DNA of 64,000 nucleotides from the NCBI RefSeq assembly GCF_022458895.1, contig NZ_JAINFL010000005.1, positions 124,001 through 188,000 of the forward strand, read 5' to 3'. The position numbers and the translations under genes were made by a program. Source of the stretch: Roseihalotalea indica (GTDB lineage Bacteria; Bacteroidota; Bacteroidia; Cytophagales; Cyclobacteriaceae). This document shows, piece by piece, positions 54,651-63,624 of the stretch (the first letter of the stretch is position 1; the number at the start of each line of letters is the position of its first letter). The notes beneath the pieces are model-generated. The model did not search any database, had not been told where the DNA came from, and worked only from the letters and a program-made list of their open reading frames with translations.

Positions 54651-56675
54651 TTATGAGTTTGGTCGATTATCAGCCCTTCCCAGTATAGCCCAGCGCCATT
54701 TCCGGTAGTCAGGCAGCCAGTCTTTTACAGTGTGCCACACCGATCCGTTCCTTATCTTCCGATCTCCCACTTGCCGGGACGGGGCCTTATGCGGCACTTT
54801 GCCGTTGGTTTCAGCTTTTACATCGTTTCTGTCGGAGAAAGTGAGTTGAAACAACGTTCCGTTTTGATTCTTAAAACTGTACTGTCCCCGTAGCTGGTCG
54901 GCCTGAAGACGGATCAGCTTGAGGCCAAATGAACCTTCTTCGCTCAGTTGCCTGGTATCAAATCCTATCCCGTTATCGTGAATGATGAGGCGATAGGTAT
55001 TCGATCCGTTTTTATGAAAACCCACGCGTAATTCCGGGTTAGGGTGATTAGGAAACGCATATTTACAGGCGTTACTAACTACCTCGTTGGTAATTAGCCC
55101 TACGGGCGGGGCCTTGTCCACATTAAGGGTAATGTCATCAACGTGCAGATGCAGGCGGGCTTCACTTCCGTAAGCATCCAGCACGCTCTGCACCAGTGTT
55201 TGCAGGTATTCCAGCATACTGACCCGAGAGAGCTCTTCTCCGTAGAGCTGGCGGTGAATCAGCTCCATCGATTGTATGCGGTACTGGCTTTCATCCATCG
55301 CTTGTTTAGCTCCTTCATCTTCCAGACGCCGGGCGTGCATGCGGAACATGCTGGCTAGTGTATTGAAGTTGTTCTCCACCCGGTGATGCTGCTCCCGCAC
55401 CAGTAACTCATTCTGCTTGCTGAGGCGGCGGTAGGCCTTATACAGCCGGTACAGCAGCAAGCTGAGCGCAATAAACACCATTTTTGCCCCGATGGCGATC
55501 CAGAGCAGTAGCCGGTGGAGACGACTTTCGGCCTGGGCCAGTGCCATTCTCTCCTCCGCCTGTTCTCGGGCTAGCTCCTCCTGCTGTAAGGCAAATTCGC
55601 CCTGCATCTGTACTACCTGCAGGCGGTCATCCTGAAAGATACTATCCTGCAAGGCCGCCCACTGCTTCTGAAAAGAAAGTGCTTCCGCCAGGTTCCCTAC
55701 CGCTTCCTGATACCGAGCTTCATTGTATAAGTTTTCCAGCAATACATGGCGGGCGCCCAGTTCCTGCGTGAGCAGCCGGGCGGTATCCAGGTAATGACGC
55801 GCCAACGGGTACTCTGCGGTTTGCAGATACAGCTCTGCCAGATTATTGCTTACGGTAGCCATTTCGTGCTTTAGGTCATAGGCATTCGCCAGGGCGAGCG
55901 ACTCATGCAAATACTGTTTTGCCTGATTACTGCTATCCATGGACAGGTAGGTATCACCCAAGTTATGCAAGGTAGTAGCCAATGATTGTTCTTCGCCCAA
56001 TGCTTCTTTCCACTGTTTGGCTTGTTTTAAGTGCATTAAAGCCGTAGAGTACTTACCAAGTTCGTGATATACCTGTCCCATATTATTGTGCGTGTAAGCC
56101 ATAAGAATTGTATCCTGCAAAGTACTCCAGGCTCGTAAAGAAGTACGATAGTAAGCTAGTGATTTGGCATATTGCTCCATTTCGTACATCAGAAGCCCCA
56201 TAGAATTACTCACTGACGCAACACTTTTAGAACGATTAATTGCCTGAGCTAATGTCAATGCTTCGTTGTAATACTGAATCGCGAGAGGAGGCAAGCCTTT
56301 TGCCCGGTAAACCATACCAATATTTCTAAGCCGCCCTATGATCTTAACCGTATCTGGCATTTCTCGGTCTAATAATAATGCTCGTTGATAGTAGTTTATA
56401 CTTTTAGTAAAGTTACCGAAGGTATAATAATAGTATCCATATTCATTTAATATATTGGATTGCGTAGCACTATCCATAAGAGTAGTATAAAGGTTGAGCA
56501 TAGAATCAAGTTTCTGAAACCCAGTAATTGTATCATTTTGTTGGAAGTGCTGTTCAATAAGCATAAAAAGAGAGTCTGCAAATTTAGGAGAAGCCTCATT
56601 GCTGGCCTGAGAAAAAGATTTCATCGGACTCACTACAGAAATAATGAAGAAGCAAGAAAATAAGATTGGTTGCAT
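54651..56675 (-). CDS. TPR-containing sensor histidine kinase (HisKA_2 type)
   Basis: The protein has 674 residues with an N-terminal signal peptide. Tetratricopeptide repeats cover about residues 60-330 (YYQRALLLDREMPDTVKIIGRLRNIGMVYRAKGLPPLAIQYYNEAL and similar). Then come a coiled coil, one membrane helix (LLLWIAIGAKMVFIALSLLLY, about residue 398) and a HisKA_2 box (REQHHRVENNFNTLASMF, phospho-His near 428). A HATPase domain follows (LITNEVVSNACKYAFP, HDNGIGF, GSFGLKLI). The TPR part lies outside the cytoplasm as a sensor. It pairs with the LytTR regulator downstream, as in many Bacteroidota. Confidence 0.9.
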   Translation of the reverse strand: MQPILFSCFFIISVVSPMKSFSQASNEASPKFADSLFMLIEQHFQQNDTITGFQKLDSMLNLYTTLMDSATQSNILNEYGYYYYTFGNFTKSINYYQRALLLDREMPDTVKIIGRLRNIGMVYRAKGLPPLAIQYYNEALTLAQAINRSKSVASVSNSMGLLMYEMEQYAKSLAYYRTSLRAWSTLQDTILMAYTHNNMGQVYHELGKYSTALMHLKQAKQWKEALGEEQSLATTLHNLGDTYLSMDSSNQAKQYLHESLALANAYDLKHEMATVSNNLAELYLQTAEYPLARHYLDTARLLTQELGARHVLLENLYNEARYQEAVGNLAEALSFQKQWAALQDSIFQDDRLQVVQMQGEFALQQEELAREQAEERMALAQAESRLHRLLLWIAIGAKMVFIALSLLLYRLYKAYRRLSKQNELLVREQHHRVENNFNTLASMFRMHARRLEDEGAKQAMDESQYRIQSMELIHRQLYGEELSRVSMLEYLQTLVQSVLDAYGSEARLHLHVDDITLNVDKAPPVGLITNEVVSNACKYAFPNHPNPELRVGFHKNGSNTYRLIIHDNGIGFDTRQLSEEGSFGLKLIRLQADQLRGQYSFKNQNGTLFQLTFSDRNDVKAETNGKVPHKAPSRQVGDRKIRNGSVWHTVKDWLPDYRKWRWAILGRADNRPNS

Positions 56676-56879
56676 TATTTCACCCTTACGTTAAAAAAAT
56701 ATCCTAAAAGGTAGTAAAAAACAGGTATGTTGCCAATACATTATAAGAAAAGAAGAGTGCTCTGTAATTATACATTTTACTTGACCATCTTCTTGGGTAA
56801 GTATTTCTCTACTAATTTTTCTGAGTTAAAATCTTTTTAAAAGCTAATCGATATTAAAATCATTGAGAAGAGTTTAGTA

Positions 56880-56913
56880 AAAAGGAGACAGTCATCAAGA
56901 CAGGTCTCCTTTT
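56880..56913 (-). terminator. Terminator of small lipoprotein copy 1
   Basis: AAAAGGAGAC (56880-56889) pairs with GTCTCCTTTT (56904-56913). It lies 5 bases past the stop of the gene at 56919-57095, and the minus strand exits into TTTTTACTAAA. Confidence 0.75.
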
Positions 56914-56918
56914 ATTAA

Positions 56919-57095
56919 TTAATTATCCCTACAATCCCCTTTGCAGGGTTCATCATCACTACCACCTCCACCCCCACCACCGGGGGCTTGTTCGGTTTGG
57001 TCTTTGTCGATCTCGTCGTAGTTGAGCAGGTCACAGGCGGAGGTAAGGCATAGTACCAGGGTGAACCCTAGCAGGGTTTTCACAGTCCTTTTCAT
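56919..57095 (-). CDS. Tiny lipoprotein, copy 1 of a tandem pair
   Basis: The protein has 58 residues. A lipoprotein signal (KTLLGFTLVLCLTSAC-DLLNYDE) is followed by EIDKDQTEQAP, a glycine run of about seven and a C-terminal DDEPCKGDCRDN with a CxxxC pair. It is nearly the same as its neighbour (57185-57358), with 104 identical bases in the middle of the two genes. It has its own hairpin terminator, and a palindrome lies upstream. The short linker with a cysteine pair at the tip suggests a surface-exposed disulfide or metal-binding tag. No family recognised. Confidence 0.72.
   Translation of the reverse strand: MKRTVKTLLGFTLVLCLTSACDLLNYDEIDKDQTEQAPGGGGGGGSDDEPCKGDCRDN
56978..57081. repeat. 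104-bp identical repeat, copy 1
   Basis: The sequence is identical base for base to 57241-57344 (offset 263) by hand alignment. It covers the signal peptide and first mature residues of the tiny lipoprotein genes. Confidence 0.85.
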
Positions 57096-57124
57096 AGCAT
57101 ATGAGTTTATTGGAAGTAAAACAT

Positions 57125-57138
57125 ACTATGAACATAGT
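57125..57138. promoter_or_regulatory. Palindrome upstream of lipoprotein copy 1
   Basis: ACTATG-AA-CATAGT is a 14-bp inverted repeat 30 bases upstream of the ATG at 57095. It could be an operator. Whether it is regulatory is not shown. Confidence 0.3.
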
Positions 57139-57141
57139 AAA

Positions 57142-57174
57142 CAAAGAGGTATTTTAAAAGGAATTACCTCTTTG
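57142..57174 (-). terminator. Terminator of small lipoprotein copy 2
   Basis: CAAAGAGGTA (57142-57151) pairs with TACCTCTTTG (57165-57174), 10 bases past the stop of the gene at 57185. It separates the two lipoprotein transcripts. Confidence 0.7.
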
Positions 57175-57184
57175 CTACTTGAAA

Positions 57185-57358
57185 CTATTCACAATTTTTT
57201 CTGCAAGGCGCATCATCACCCCCCCCTCCACCACCGCTTCCACCGGGGGCTTGTTCGGTTTGGTCTTTGTCGATCTCGTCGTAGTTGAGCAGGTCACAGG
57301 CGGAGGTAAGGCATAGTACCAGGGTGAACCCTAGCAGGGTTTTCGCTATTGATTTCAT
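57185..57358 (-). CDS. Tiny lipoprotein, copy 2 of a tandem pair
   Basis: The protein has 57 residues from the ATG at 57358 (MKSIAKTLLGFTLVLCLTSAC). A longer frame to 57385 would disrupt the signal peptide. The mature part is DLLNYDEIDKDQTEQAP, a glycine-rich linker with one serine, then DDAPCRKNCE. It differs from copy 1 mainly in the first residues, linker and tail. Terminators lie after both copies, so they are separately expressed. Role unknown; a recent duplication with diverging tips is evident. Confidence 0.72.
   Translation of the reverse strand: MKSIAKTLLGFTLVLCLTSACDLLNYDEIDKDQTEQAPGGSGGGGGGDDAPCRKNCE
57241..57344. repeat. 104-bp identical repeat, copy 2
   Basis: This is the second copy of 56978-57081, in the same orientation. 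The duplicated block covers the signal peptide and first mature residues of the tiny lipoprotein. Confidence 0.85.
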
Positions 57359-57906
57359 GATTTTTTTGTTTAAAAGGTGATACAAACAGTTCAGCCGAAG
57401 GGCCGTCGAGGGTTTGTTGCAGGCAAAGGTCGGCCACCCACCTCGCCGGGCGGTTTTCCTTTGCCTGATTCACAAGCGTGCTTAAGCGTGTTGCGTTTGT
57501 CTGTATATGCTGATATCACCCCGGGGTTACCCTGTTGGAGAAAAAAAAGTAATCTTTTTTTTAGGGGATGGGAATTGGGGGTTAGCTTCTCCTCAGAGTT
57601 CTCTACGAGCGGTCGGTGCCCGGTAATTCTTCTACTTCCCTCCTCAGAGTTACTCGAAGAGAACTCTGAGGGAGTGGGAGGTCTTTTCGAGTAACGCTGA
57701 GAGAGTTAAATGGTGAGTAAAGCAATACCGCTAAACTTATTTATGACGAAAAGAGTGGTTGGTTACCCATCTTGCTCCTGATTTTTCAGAAAAAGTTTTA
57801 CTTTAGATACTCTATACCACAGATGTATTCAACATTCTATCCTAACCTTATGGTCATGCAGAATTTCTGTACTTGCCTGGTTCGTGTGCCTGTCCGTAGG
57901 CTGACG
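57359..57906. other. Intergenic region with dense inverted repeats
   Basis: This is 548 bases between divergent genes. From 57592 to 57702 several copies of CTCAGAGTT or its complement form overlapping inverted repeats. The rest must hold both promoters, but I could not assign them. Confidence 0.45.
57592..57702. repeat. Nested inverted repeats (CTCAGAGTT family)
   Basis: CTCAGAGTTCTCT (57592-57604) pairs perfectly with AGAGAACTCTGAG (57658-57670). CTCAGAGTTACTCGAA (57643-57658) pairs with TTCGAGTAACGCTGAG (57687-57702) with one mismatch. The arms overlap at 57658, so the two hairpins are alternatives. It could be a structured RNA or an extragenic palindromic repeat. Confidence 0.6.
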
Positions 57907-60900
57907 ATGGCATTTTCTTTCTTCTCCCAAAAAATGGCACTACTGCTGGCTGCACTGCTGGCCTTAGCCGGGCAAACCCAGGCCCAATACGGCTTTGAGG
58001 ATGTGTTCCGCAATGGTGAGAATGGGGTGGCCGGCATTGGTACCCCCACCCATGTGCTGATCAGCCCCGACAACCAGCATCTATACGTAGCCGGGCACGC
58101 CGACTCGGCCATCGCCATCTTTACCCGCGATGAAATTTCGGGTGCATTGGCTTTTCAGGGCACTGTACAGAATGGGAAGAATGGAGTAACCGGGCTGGCC
58201 GGCGTGCGGCAACTGGCAATGAGCGCGGATGGCCGGTTTATGTACGCCGTATCCGACCAGGATCATGCACTTTCCGTTTTCTCAAGAGATGCCGATGGTA
58301 TGTTGACCTTCAGCAGCCTGGTTCAGGATGGGGTAGGAGGAGTAGATGGGCTGGGAGGAGCCCACGCCCTGACCTTAAGCCCCGACGGAGAGAATATCTA
58401 CGTAGCCGCCTACTCTGATCATGCCGTGTCGGTATTTTCGGTAGATAGGCAGTCGGGTGCCGTGACATTCGAAGAGGCCACTTTTGATGATGGAGTGATT
58501 GGTGGGGTGGGAGATTTAAAGTTAAGGACGGCTATCAGTGTAGCTGTGAGTCCCGATAACAAGCATGTGTACGTGGTGGGTTTTGAAGATGATGGCATGA
58601 GCGTCTTTACTCGCGATACCAGTAACGGTGGCATTCTTACCAACATACAGAACATCGACAATTGGGCACTTTATTTAGGTTTTGGTAATGTAAGGCCTAC
58701 GGGCGTAGCCACCAGCCATGATGGCGAAAATGTATATGTGAGTGGCTTTGGTGGAAGCTTCGCGGGAAACCTGACAGTGTTTTCCCGCAACGCTTCAGGC
58801 GGGGAACTTACCCTGGAACAACGATTTGCCGATGCCTCTTCTGCTGATCCGAATTTCATTAGATTAGAAGGTTTCGGACGTCTCACATCGGTTACTGTTA
58901 CGCCCGATGATGAATTTGTGTATACAACTGCTTATGATAATGGCGAGGCTCCGGCTGACTATAATGTTGCTTTATTTTCCCGTACTGCTGAAACCGGCTT
59001 GCTACAGCAAGATAAGGGGATTATTAGCGGTAATGGTGTAACGGGAATTGCTAATGCAAATGCCCTCGCTTTCGAGAAAAACAGCAATTATTTTTATGTA
59101 GTAAGTCAGGAAAGCGCTATTACGTCGTTCAGCGTTTTCTTCCCTGCCATTACTGAAATTTCGGCCTATTGTGGCCCACCAGACAGTGAGCTTATTATCC
59201 GGGGAAATGACTTCAGGCGGATACGAGGTTCCGGAATTGTGGCCTTCGGTGAGAACACTGCCGAAGTGATTTCCTGGTCGGATACTGCCATTATGGTGAT
59301 CGTTCCGGATCTGCCGCCTAGCGATTATGCATTGAAAGTGACCGTTAATGGCTTTTCGTCTACTACCGATTTTTCAGTGCGGGCAGTAAATGTAGAGGTT
59401 GATGCCTTATCGTTCCCTACCGTAAAAACCGGGGATAGCATTATTTTAACCGGAAAAAATATAGGAGACAAACGCAGCGATGTGCGAGTATTGATTGGAG
59501 ATCAGGTATCGTTACACGACTCTATCTCTTTAGACTCCGTATCAGTAGTGGTGCCGGAGTTGCCCAGTGGCATTCATCCAATCATGATTACCACCGAGAG
59601 CTGCGCGACTCTACCTACCCATCTGACGATCAAGGTAGATAATAAACCCCCAGACCCTTCTTTTTCATTAAGTCCTTTAAGCAAGAATTTTAATACAACA
59701 GACTCTATTCTTATTCGCTTTGATGAGGAGGTGTATCAGGCAAACCAAACTCCTATTACTGACTGTACTGACCTGGAATCGGCTATTACAGTAGTAAAAA
59801 TGGTGGGCCATGAGGAAGGTACAGTTTCAGTAGAAGCATGCTACGATTTTGAAACCCGCACTATTAAGGTAAATACGGCATTAGAAGAAAACGCTTTTTA
59901 CGAGTTGCGGATCAATGAGGCGGCCTTGGCTGATCAGGTAGGAAATATGGTGAAGGATACTGTGATTCTCTTTACCACCGGTAACTATGAGCCTTTGCAG
60001 GTGCAGGCCCCTACTCGCTCGATCATGTCCCGGGACAGCCGGGTGACGCTGGCTGTCAACAACCCTTGGGCCTTAAAAGAAGCCGAACTTCACTACCGGG
60101 GTATCTGCCACGAAGATTCCATAGAAACCGTTGATATGTGGGAGGTGACTACTCCTGATGATGCCAATACTTTATCGGTAAGTCTGGATAACATAGATGA
60201 TCCTATCGGGATAGAATACTACTACACCCTATCTGATCCCTTCGGAGCGAAAACCGAAAGCCAGACGTACTACGCGTATTGGGTATTAGAAGATGGTGAG
60301 GAGATTCCTTTATTCAAAGGTTTTGGAAGCAATCAGAGTAATTACAATACCGTTTCTTTCCCTTTAGAGCTAGATAATGATTCAGTTAAGGCTGTATTTG
60401 ACGAGTTTGGAGGATATGATACGGAGAAATGGCGCTTGTTTACTATAAATAGTCAGGGAAACTACGTAGAATTTGCGGGTTTTAACGGAGTTACACCCGG
60501 TCAGGCTTATTTGCTCATTGCTCGAAATGATCCGGGAAAACCATTTAACTCCGGGCCCGGTCGGCGACTGGAAGTAAACCAGGAAAAGCCCTATCGTATT
60601 CCGGTGCATAAGGGCTGGAACCTGATTGGCAATCCTTCCCCGGTACCCATCTACTGGGCCAACGTGGCTCAATATCCAGAAAATCGTGATGCGGACCTGA
60701 AGGATTATGTTCAAATACATACTCCCAACTGGAACGAGTCCGGCAGTCGTTTGGACCCTTATGTAGGTGGGTTGGTTTTTGTGCATGATCTCATCCAGGA
60801 TGATTCACTCACCATTCCTCTCGGTGCCAAAGTGGCAGTTAGTGGTGGAAGAACAGAGAAAGAGATTGAAAAAGGAAGCTGGGAGGTGCCTTTGTCGGTG

Positions 60901-61623
60901 CGTCAAATAGAAGGGGGGCTATCTCGTACGCTGGCGGGGTTTGGAATGCACCCGAAGGCTCGTGCTTTGGGCGACCGCTACGATGCCATGACCCCCCCAT
61001 CACTAGGGGCATTTCTGGATATTACTTTTCATCATCCCGAATACTTCTACCCTTATTTTGCCAAAGACATTATCCCGGTTCAGGAATCTTACATCTGGGA
61101 CTTTAAAGTAGAAACCAGCGAGACGGGCAGATTAGAAATGAAGTGGGATGTAGAACAGCTACCTTCGAATAGCAATCCATTGCTACTGGTTGACCGTCAG
61201 GAAAATCGGGTGATCGATATGCGAGTTCAGTCTTATTATACATTTCCGGGCTCTGAAAGCCGTCCATTTCAGATTTACTATGGGCCTCAGCATTTTATTG
61301 ATGAACATTTAGCCCCTGACCGGATACATTTATCAGCCGCCTACCCTAACCCATTCAGTCAGGAAATTGCCCTGCCATTTACCCTGCCACCTTCCCAGGT
61401 AAGCTACCAGGTTCAAATGGAAATTTTTACCTTGACCGGTCAACGGGTTTGCACGCTGTTGAATGCCACTTTGTCAACCGGATTCTATGAACCACACTGG
61501 GTTGGAGTAAATGGTAAGGGAGAACATTTGCCCAATGGGGTTTATATTTGCGAGCTTCGGGTTGATGATGGGCAAGTTGTTGATATTCAGAGAGTAAGAG
61601 TGGTGATGGTGAATTCTCGCTGA
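57907..61623 (+). CDS. Large secreted beta-propeller protein with T9SS sorting domain
   Basis: The ATG at 57907 gives a signal peptide (MALLLAALLALAGQTQAQ), so I prefer it to the upstream TTG at 57772; the product then has 1238 residues. A lactonase-like beta-propeller comes first, with repeated blades (ISPDNQHLYVAGHADSAIAIFTRD, LSPDGENIYVAAYSDHAVSVFS, VSPDNKHVYVVGFEDDGMSVFT). Then come IPT/TIG domains (ITEISAYCGPPDSELIIRG), an SbsA-type Ig-like domain, and a T9SS type A signal (LSAAYPNPFSQEIALPF ... FTLTGQRVCTLLNATLSTGFYEPHWVG). It should reach the cell surface. Function unknown. Confidence 0.87.
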   Translation: MAFSFFSQKMALLLAALLALAGQTQAQYGFEDVFRNGENGVAGIGTPTHVLISPDNQHLYVAGHADSAIAIFTRDEISGALAFQGTVQNGKNGVTGLAGVRQLAMSADGRFMYAVSDQDHALSVFSRDADGMLTFSSLVQDGVGGVDGLGGAHALTLSPDGENIYVAAYSDHAVSVFSVDRQSGAVTFEEATFDDGVIGGVGDLKLRTAISVAVSPDNKHVYVVGFEDDGMSVFTRDTSNGGILTNIQNIDNWALYLGFGNVRPTGVATSHDGENVYVSGFGGSFAGNLTVFSRNASGGELTLEQRFADASSADPNFIRLEGFGRLTSVTVTPDDEFVYTTAYDNGEAPADYNVALFSRTAETGLLQQDKGIISGNGVTGIANANALAFEKNSNYFYVVSQESAITSFSVFFPAITEISAYCGPPDSELIIRGNDFRRIRGSGIVAFGENTAEVISWSDTAIMVIVPDLPPSDYALKVTVNGFSSTTDFSVRAVNVEVDALSFPTVKTGDSIILTGKNIGDKRSDVRVLIGDQVSLHDSISLDSVSVVVPELPSGIHPIMITTESCATLPTHLTIKVDNKPPDPSFSLSPLSKNFNTTDSILIRFDEEVYQANQTPITDCTDLESAITVVKMVGHEEGTVSVEACYDFETRTIKVNTALEENAFYELRINEAALADQVGNMVKDTVILFTTGNYEPLQVQAPTRSIMSRDSRVTLAVNNPWALKEAELHYRGICHEDSIETVDMWEVTTPDDANTLSVSLDNIDDPIGIEYYYTLSDPFGAKTESQTYYAYWVLEDGEEIPLFKGFGSNQSNYNTVSFPLELDNDSVKAVFDEFGGYDTEKWRLFTINSQGNYVEFAGFNGVTPGQAYLLIARNDPGKPFNSGPGRRLEVNQEKPYRIPVHKGWNLIGNPSPVPIYWANVAQYPENRDADLKDYVQIHTPNWNESGSRLDPYVGGLVFVHDLIQDDSLTIPLGAKVAVSGGRTEKEIEKGSWEVPLSVRQIEGGLSRTLAGFGMHPKARALGDRYDAMTPPSLGAFLDITFHHPEYFYPYFAKDIIPVQESYIWDFKVETSETGRLEMKWDVEQLPSNSNPLLLVDRQENRVIDMRVQSYYTFPGSESRPFQIYYGPQHFIDEHLAPDRIHLSAAYPNPFSQEIALPFTLPPSQVSYQVQMEIFTLTGQRVCTLLNATLSTGFYEPHWVGVNGKGEHLPNGVYICELRVDDGQVVDIQRVRVVMVNSR

Positions 61624-61677
61624 CATCATTACCACGCATGAACGTAAGTTACAGTGTGTTTTTCCTGCACGAAGCCA

Positions 61678-62844
61678 CTAACGAGGAATCTCGCCGGGTA
61701 GGTTGGTACGGGTAAAAATAAATTCCCCATCAGCCTCATCTCCGGCACCTTTAATGGGGCGGTATTGAGGTACTACTTCTCCATTCGATGTGTTATTAAT
61801 CACGGTTTCCTGGATGTCGTAAAACAGGGAACCAGCTGATACATACCGCTCTGGGTTGTTACGCAACTGCTGAAGCAGGTACTTCATAAATACACTCTTA
61901 TCCGGAACCTTCTCCAGCGATGCACTGGTCATGGCTTTCCGGCTTTTTTTGTTGTAAAGAGCCAGAGTATTTCTGGGGTCAGCATTATCTCCCACTCCGC
62001 TTCGCGTTCTGAAGATACTACCGCTAAAGCAGGCATCTACGATCAGCAGGGTATGTTGGGAATGAACCGCCCGTATGTAATTATGCACCGCACTTACATG
62101 CACGTAGGTAGATGGCTCATTTTCTTCGGCATCGGCTGGAATCCAGTAGCCGGTTTCCGAGTCATCTTCCCACATCCCGTGGCCGGCAAAGAAAACCAAC
62201 AGATTTCCATTTTCGCCCACCTGGTGCCTTAAACCACTCAGTGATCGCTCAATGACTTGCTTAGAGGGGTTTTCCAGTATAGTGATGTTATTATCACTGA
62301 ACTTATACGATTCTTTCAGCACACTTTCTAGTTGACGGGCATTTTCTACCGGGTATTTAAGATTGGGAAAGGCACTGGGAAACTTATGATCTTCAACCGC
62401 GATAATCAAGGCATGATAGGTAGCCTGGGAAATCCATTTAGTTTCGGTTGAGCCAGGAGGGGAATAGCTGACCGATGAACCCCGGCTAGCAGTGGCATAC
62501 GGGTAAACTTCCTCGGCTATATTGCCTCGAGTATCCACTGCCTTCACTTCATAAACCAGGTTATTAATGTGTACCGAGTCTTCAAAGACAGTATCATGAT
62601 CAAGCGGATAAGGCTTGGCATTAATCCATACAGTATCCAGCCCTCCCTCATCCTCTACGCGCACTAGTACCTGATCGGTATCGCTGATTGGGTTAAACTC
62701 AATGGCCGGGGCCTCGGTATCGCGAGGTAACATTACAGAAATCCTGACGCCAGAAGTAGGTGTTTTTTGGGCAAATACAGGCAACAGTGAGCAACTATAG
62801 AGTATAATAAAGCAGAAAAGAAAAAGCAGGCTGGTAGTTTTCAT
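61678..62844 (-). CDS. Exported caspase-family (C14) protease
   Basis: The protein has 388 residues. A signal peptide (FCFIILYSCSLLPVFAQ) and an Ig-like region of about 120 residues precede a caspase fold beginning YHALIIAVEDHKFPSAFPNLKYPVENARQLESVLKE. The catalytic His is in LLVFFAGHGMW and the Cys in LLIVDACFSGSIF, both intact. FMKYLLQQLRNNP and the rest of the domain follow. It lies 42 bases downstream of a gene for a membrane-anchored partner, so the two form an operon. Caspase-like proteases in the envelope of Bacteroidota have few known substrates. Confidence 0.88.
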   Translation of the reverse strand: MKTTSLLFLFCFIILYSCSLLPVFAQKTPTSGVRISVMLPRDTEAPAIEFNPISDTDQVLVRVEDEGGLDTVWINAKPYPLDHDTVFEDSVHINNLVYEVKAVDTRGNIAEEVYPYATASRGSSVSYSPPGSTETKWISQATYHALIIAVEDHKFPSAFPNLKYPVENARQLESVLKESYKFSDNNITILENPSKQVIERSLSGLRHQVGENGNLLVFFAGHGMWEDDSETGYWIPADAEENEPSTYVHVSAVHNYIRAVHSQHTLLIVDACFSGSIFRTRSGVGDNADPRNTLALYNKKSRKAMTSASLEKVPDKSVFMKYLLQQLRNNPERYVSAGSLFYDIQETVINNTSNGEVVPQYRPIKGAGDEADGEFIFTRTNLPGEIPR

Positions 62845-62886
62845 AAATAAGGGTGATTGTTTAATTCATAGCAGTTTCTTTGTATT

Positions 62887-63624
62887 CTACCGGAAGTCAT
62901 GGGGTGGGGGTAGAGGGTCAGGTTCTACGGACTTTTTGATAATCCAGGCAGCCACAATGGCTGAGGCACCGATTACTGGGTAAAGCACTGCTTTGGGAAT
63001 CTTGCGCTTAACGGTAAACAACGGAGTATAGGCTGTCCGGCTGCGAGGATCATCGACCCGGATACGAAAGCTATGGTCTAGGGGTAAACTCGCTGGCAAG
63101 CGTATTTGGGTTGTTGAGCTTTCCAAAGGGCCTTCATCGTAAGGTATCCAGTTTTCATCAAGAATATAGTAGTAAGGTTCCTGCCTCATTCCCAAAGAGA
63201 GGGACAGCTTTTTCGTGCCTCGGGTATAGATAGTTTGTTCCAGAGAAAGAGTTGGAATAGGGCTAACGTCAAGATCTATCTCGATATTGATCATTCCGCC
63301 CATTTCATTGGGGAGTGCCCGGAGGTGGTTCCAGAAAATCTGTTTCTGATACCCCGCGCTGATTGTATCACCCAAACTGCCGCGGACATACTCAGTTATA
63401 GGTTGACGGTTACCATCCTGGTCAATGTAATAAGGGGCCACTTTGTACCGAAGTGCAGGGTCCGTTACTTCCAGATCATAAGTAATCGTGATTTCATCCT
63501 CCACCGTAATATTGGTGATAGTATCCCGGATAGGATTGAGCGATTTTTGAGCGTAAGCGCTTATCCCGCCCATCAGGGTATAAGCAACCATCCACCCTAA
63601 CCAGCAAATTCTTGGTGCCGACAT
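62887..63624 (-). CDS. Membrane-anchored partner of caspase-like protease
   Basis: I prefer the ATG at 63624 (MSAPRICWLGWMVAYTLMGGISAYAQ, a signal peptide), which gives 245 residues; the frame extends to 63804 but that part is low-complexity hydrophobic. Two Ig-like beta domains follow (ITNITVEDEITITYDLEV and KLSLSLGMRQEPYYYILDENWIPYD). A C-terminal helix (AVLYPVIGASAIVAAWIIK) probably anchors it, ending in a short proline-rich tail. It lies 42 bases upstream of the caspase gene. It could recruit or regulate the protease. No family recognised. Confidence 0.7.
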   Translation of the reverse strand: MSAPRICWLGWMVAYTLMGGISAYAQKSLNPIRDTITNITVEDEITITYDLEVTDPALRYKVAPYYIDQDGNRQPITEYVRGSLGDTISAGYQKQIFWNHLRALPNEMGGMINIEIDLDVSPIPTLSLEQTIYTRGTKKLSLSLGMRQEPYYYILDENWIPYDEGPLESSTTQIRLPASLPLDHSFRIRVDDPRSRTAYTPLFTVKRKIPKAVLYPVIGASAIVAAWIIKKSVEPDPLPPPHDFR

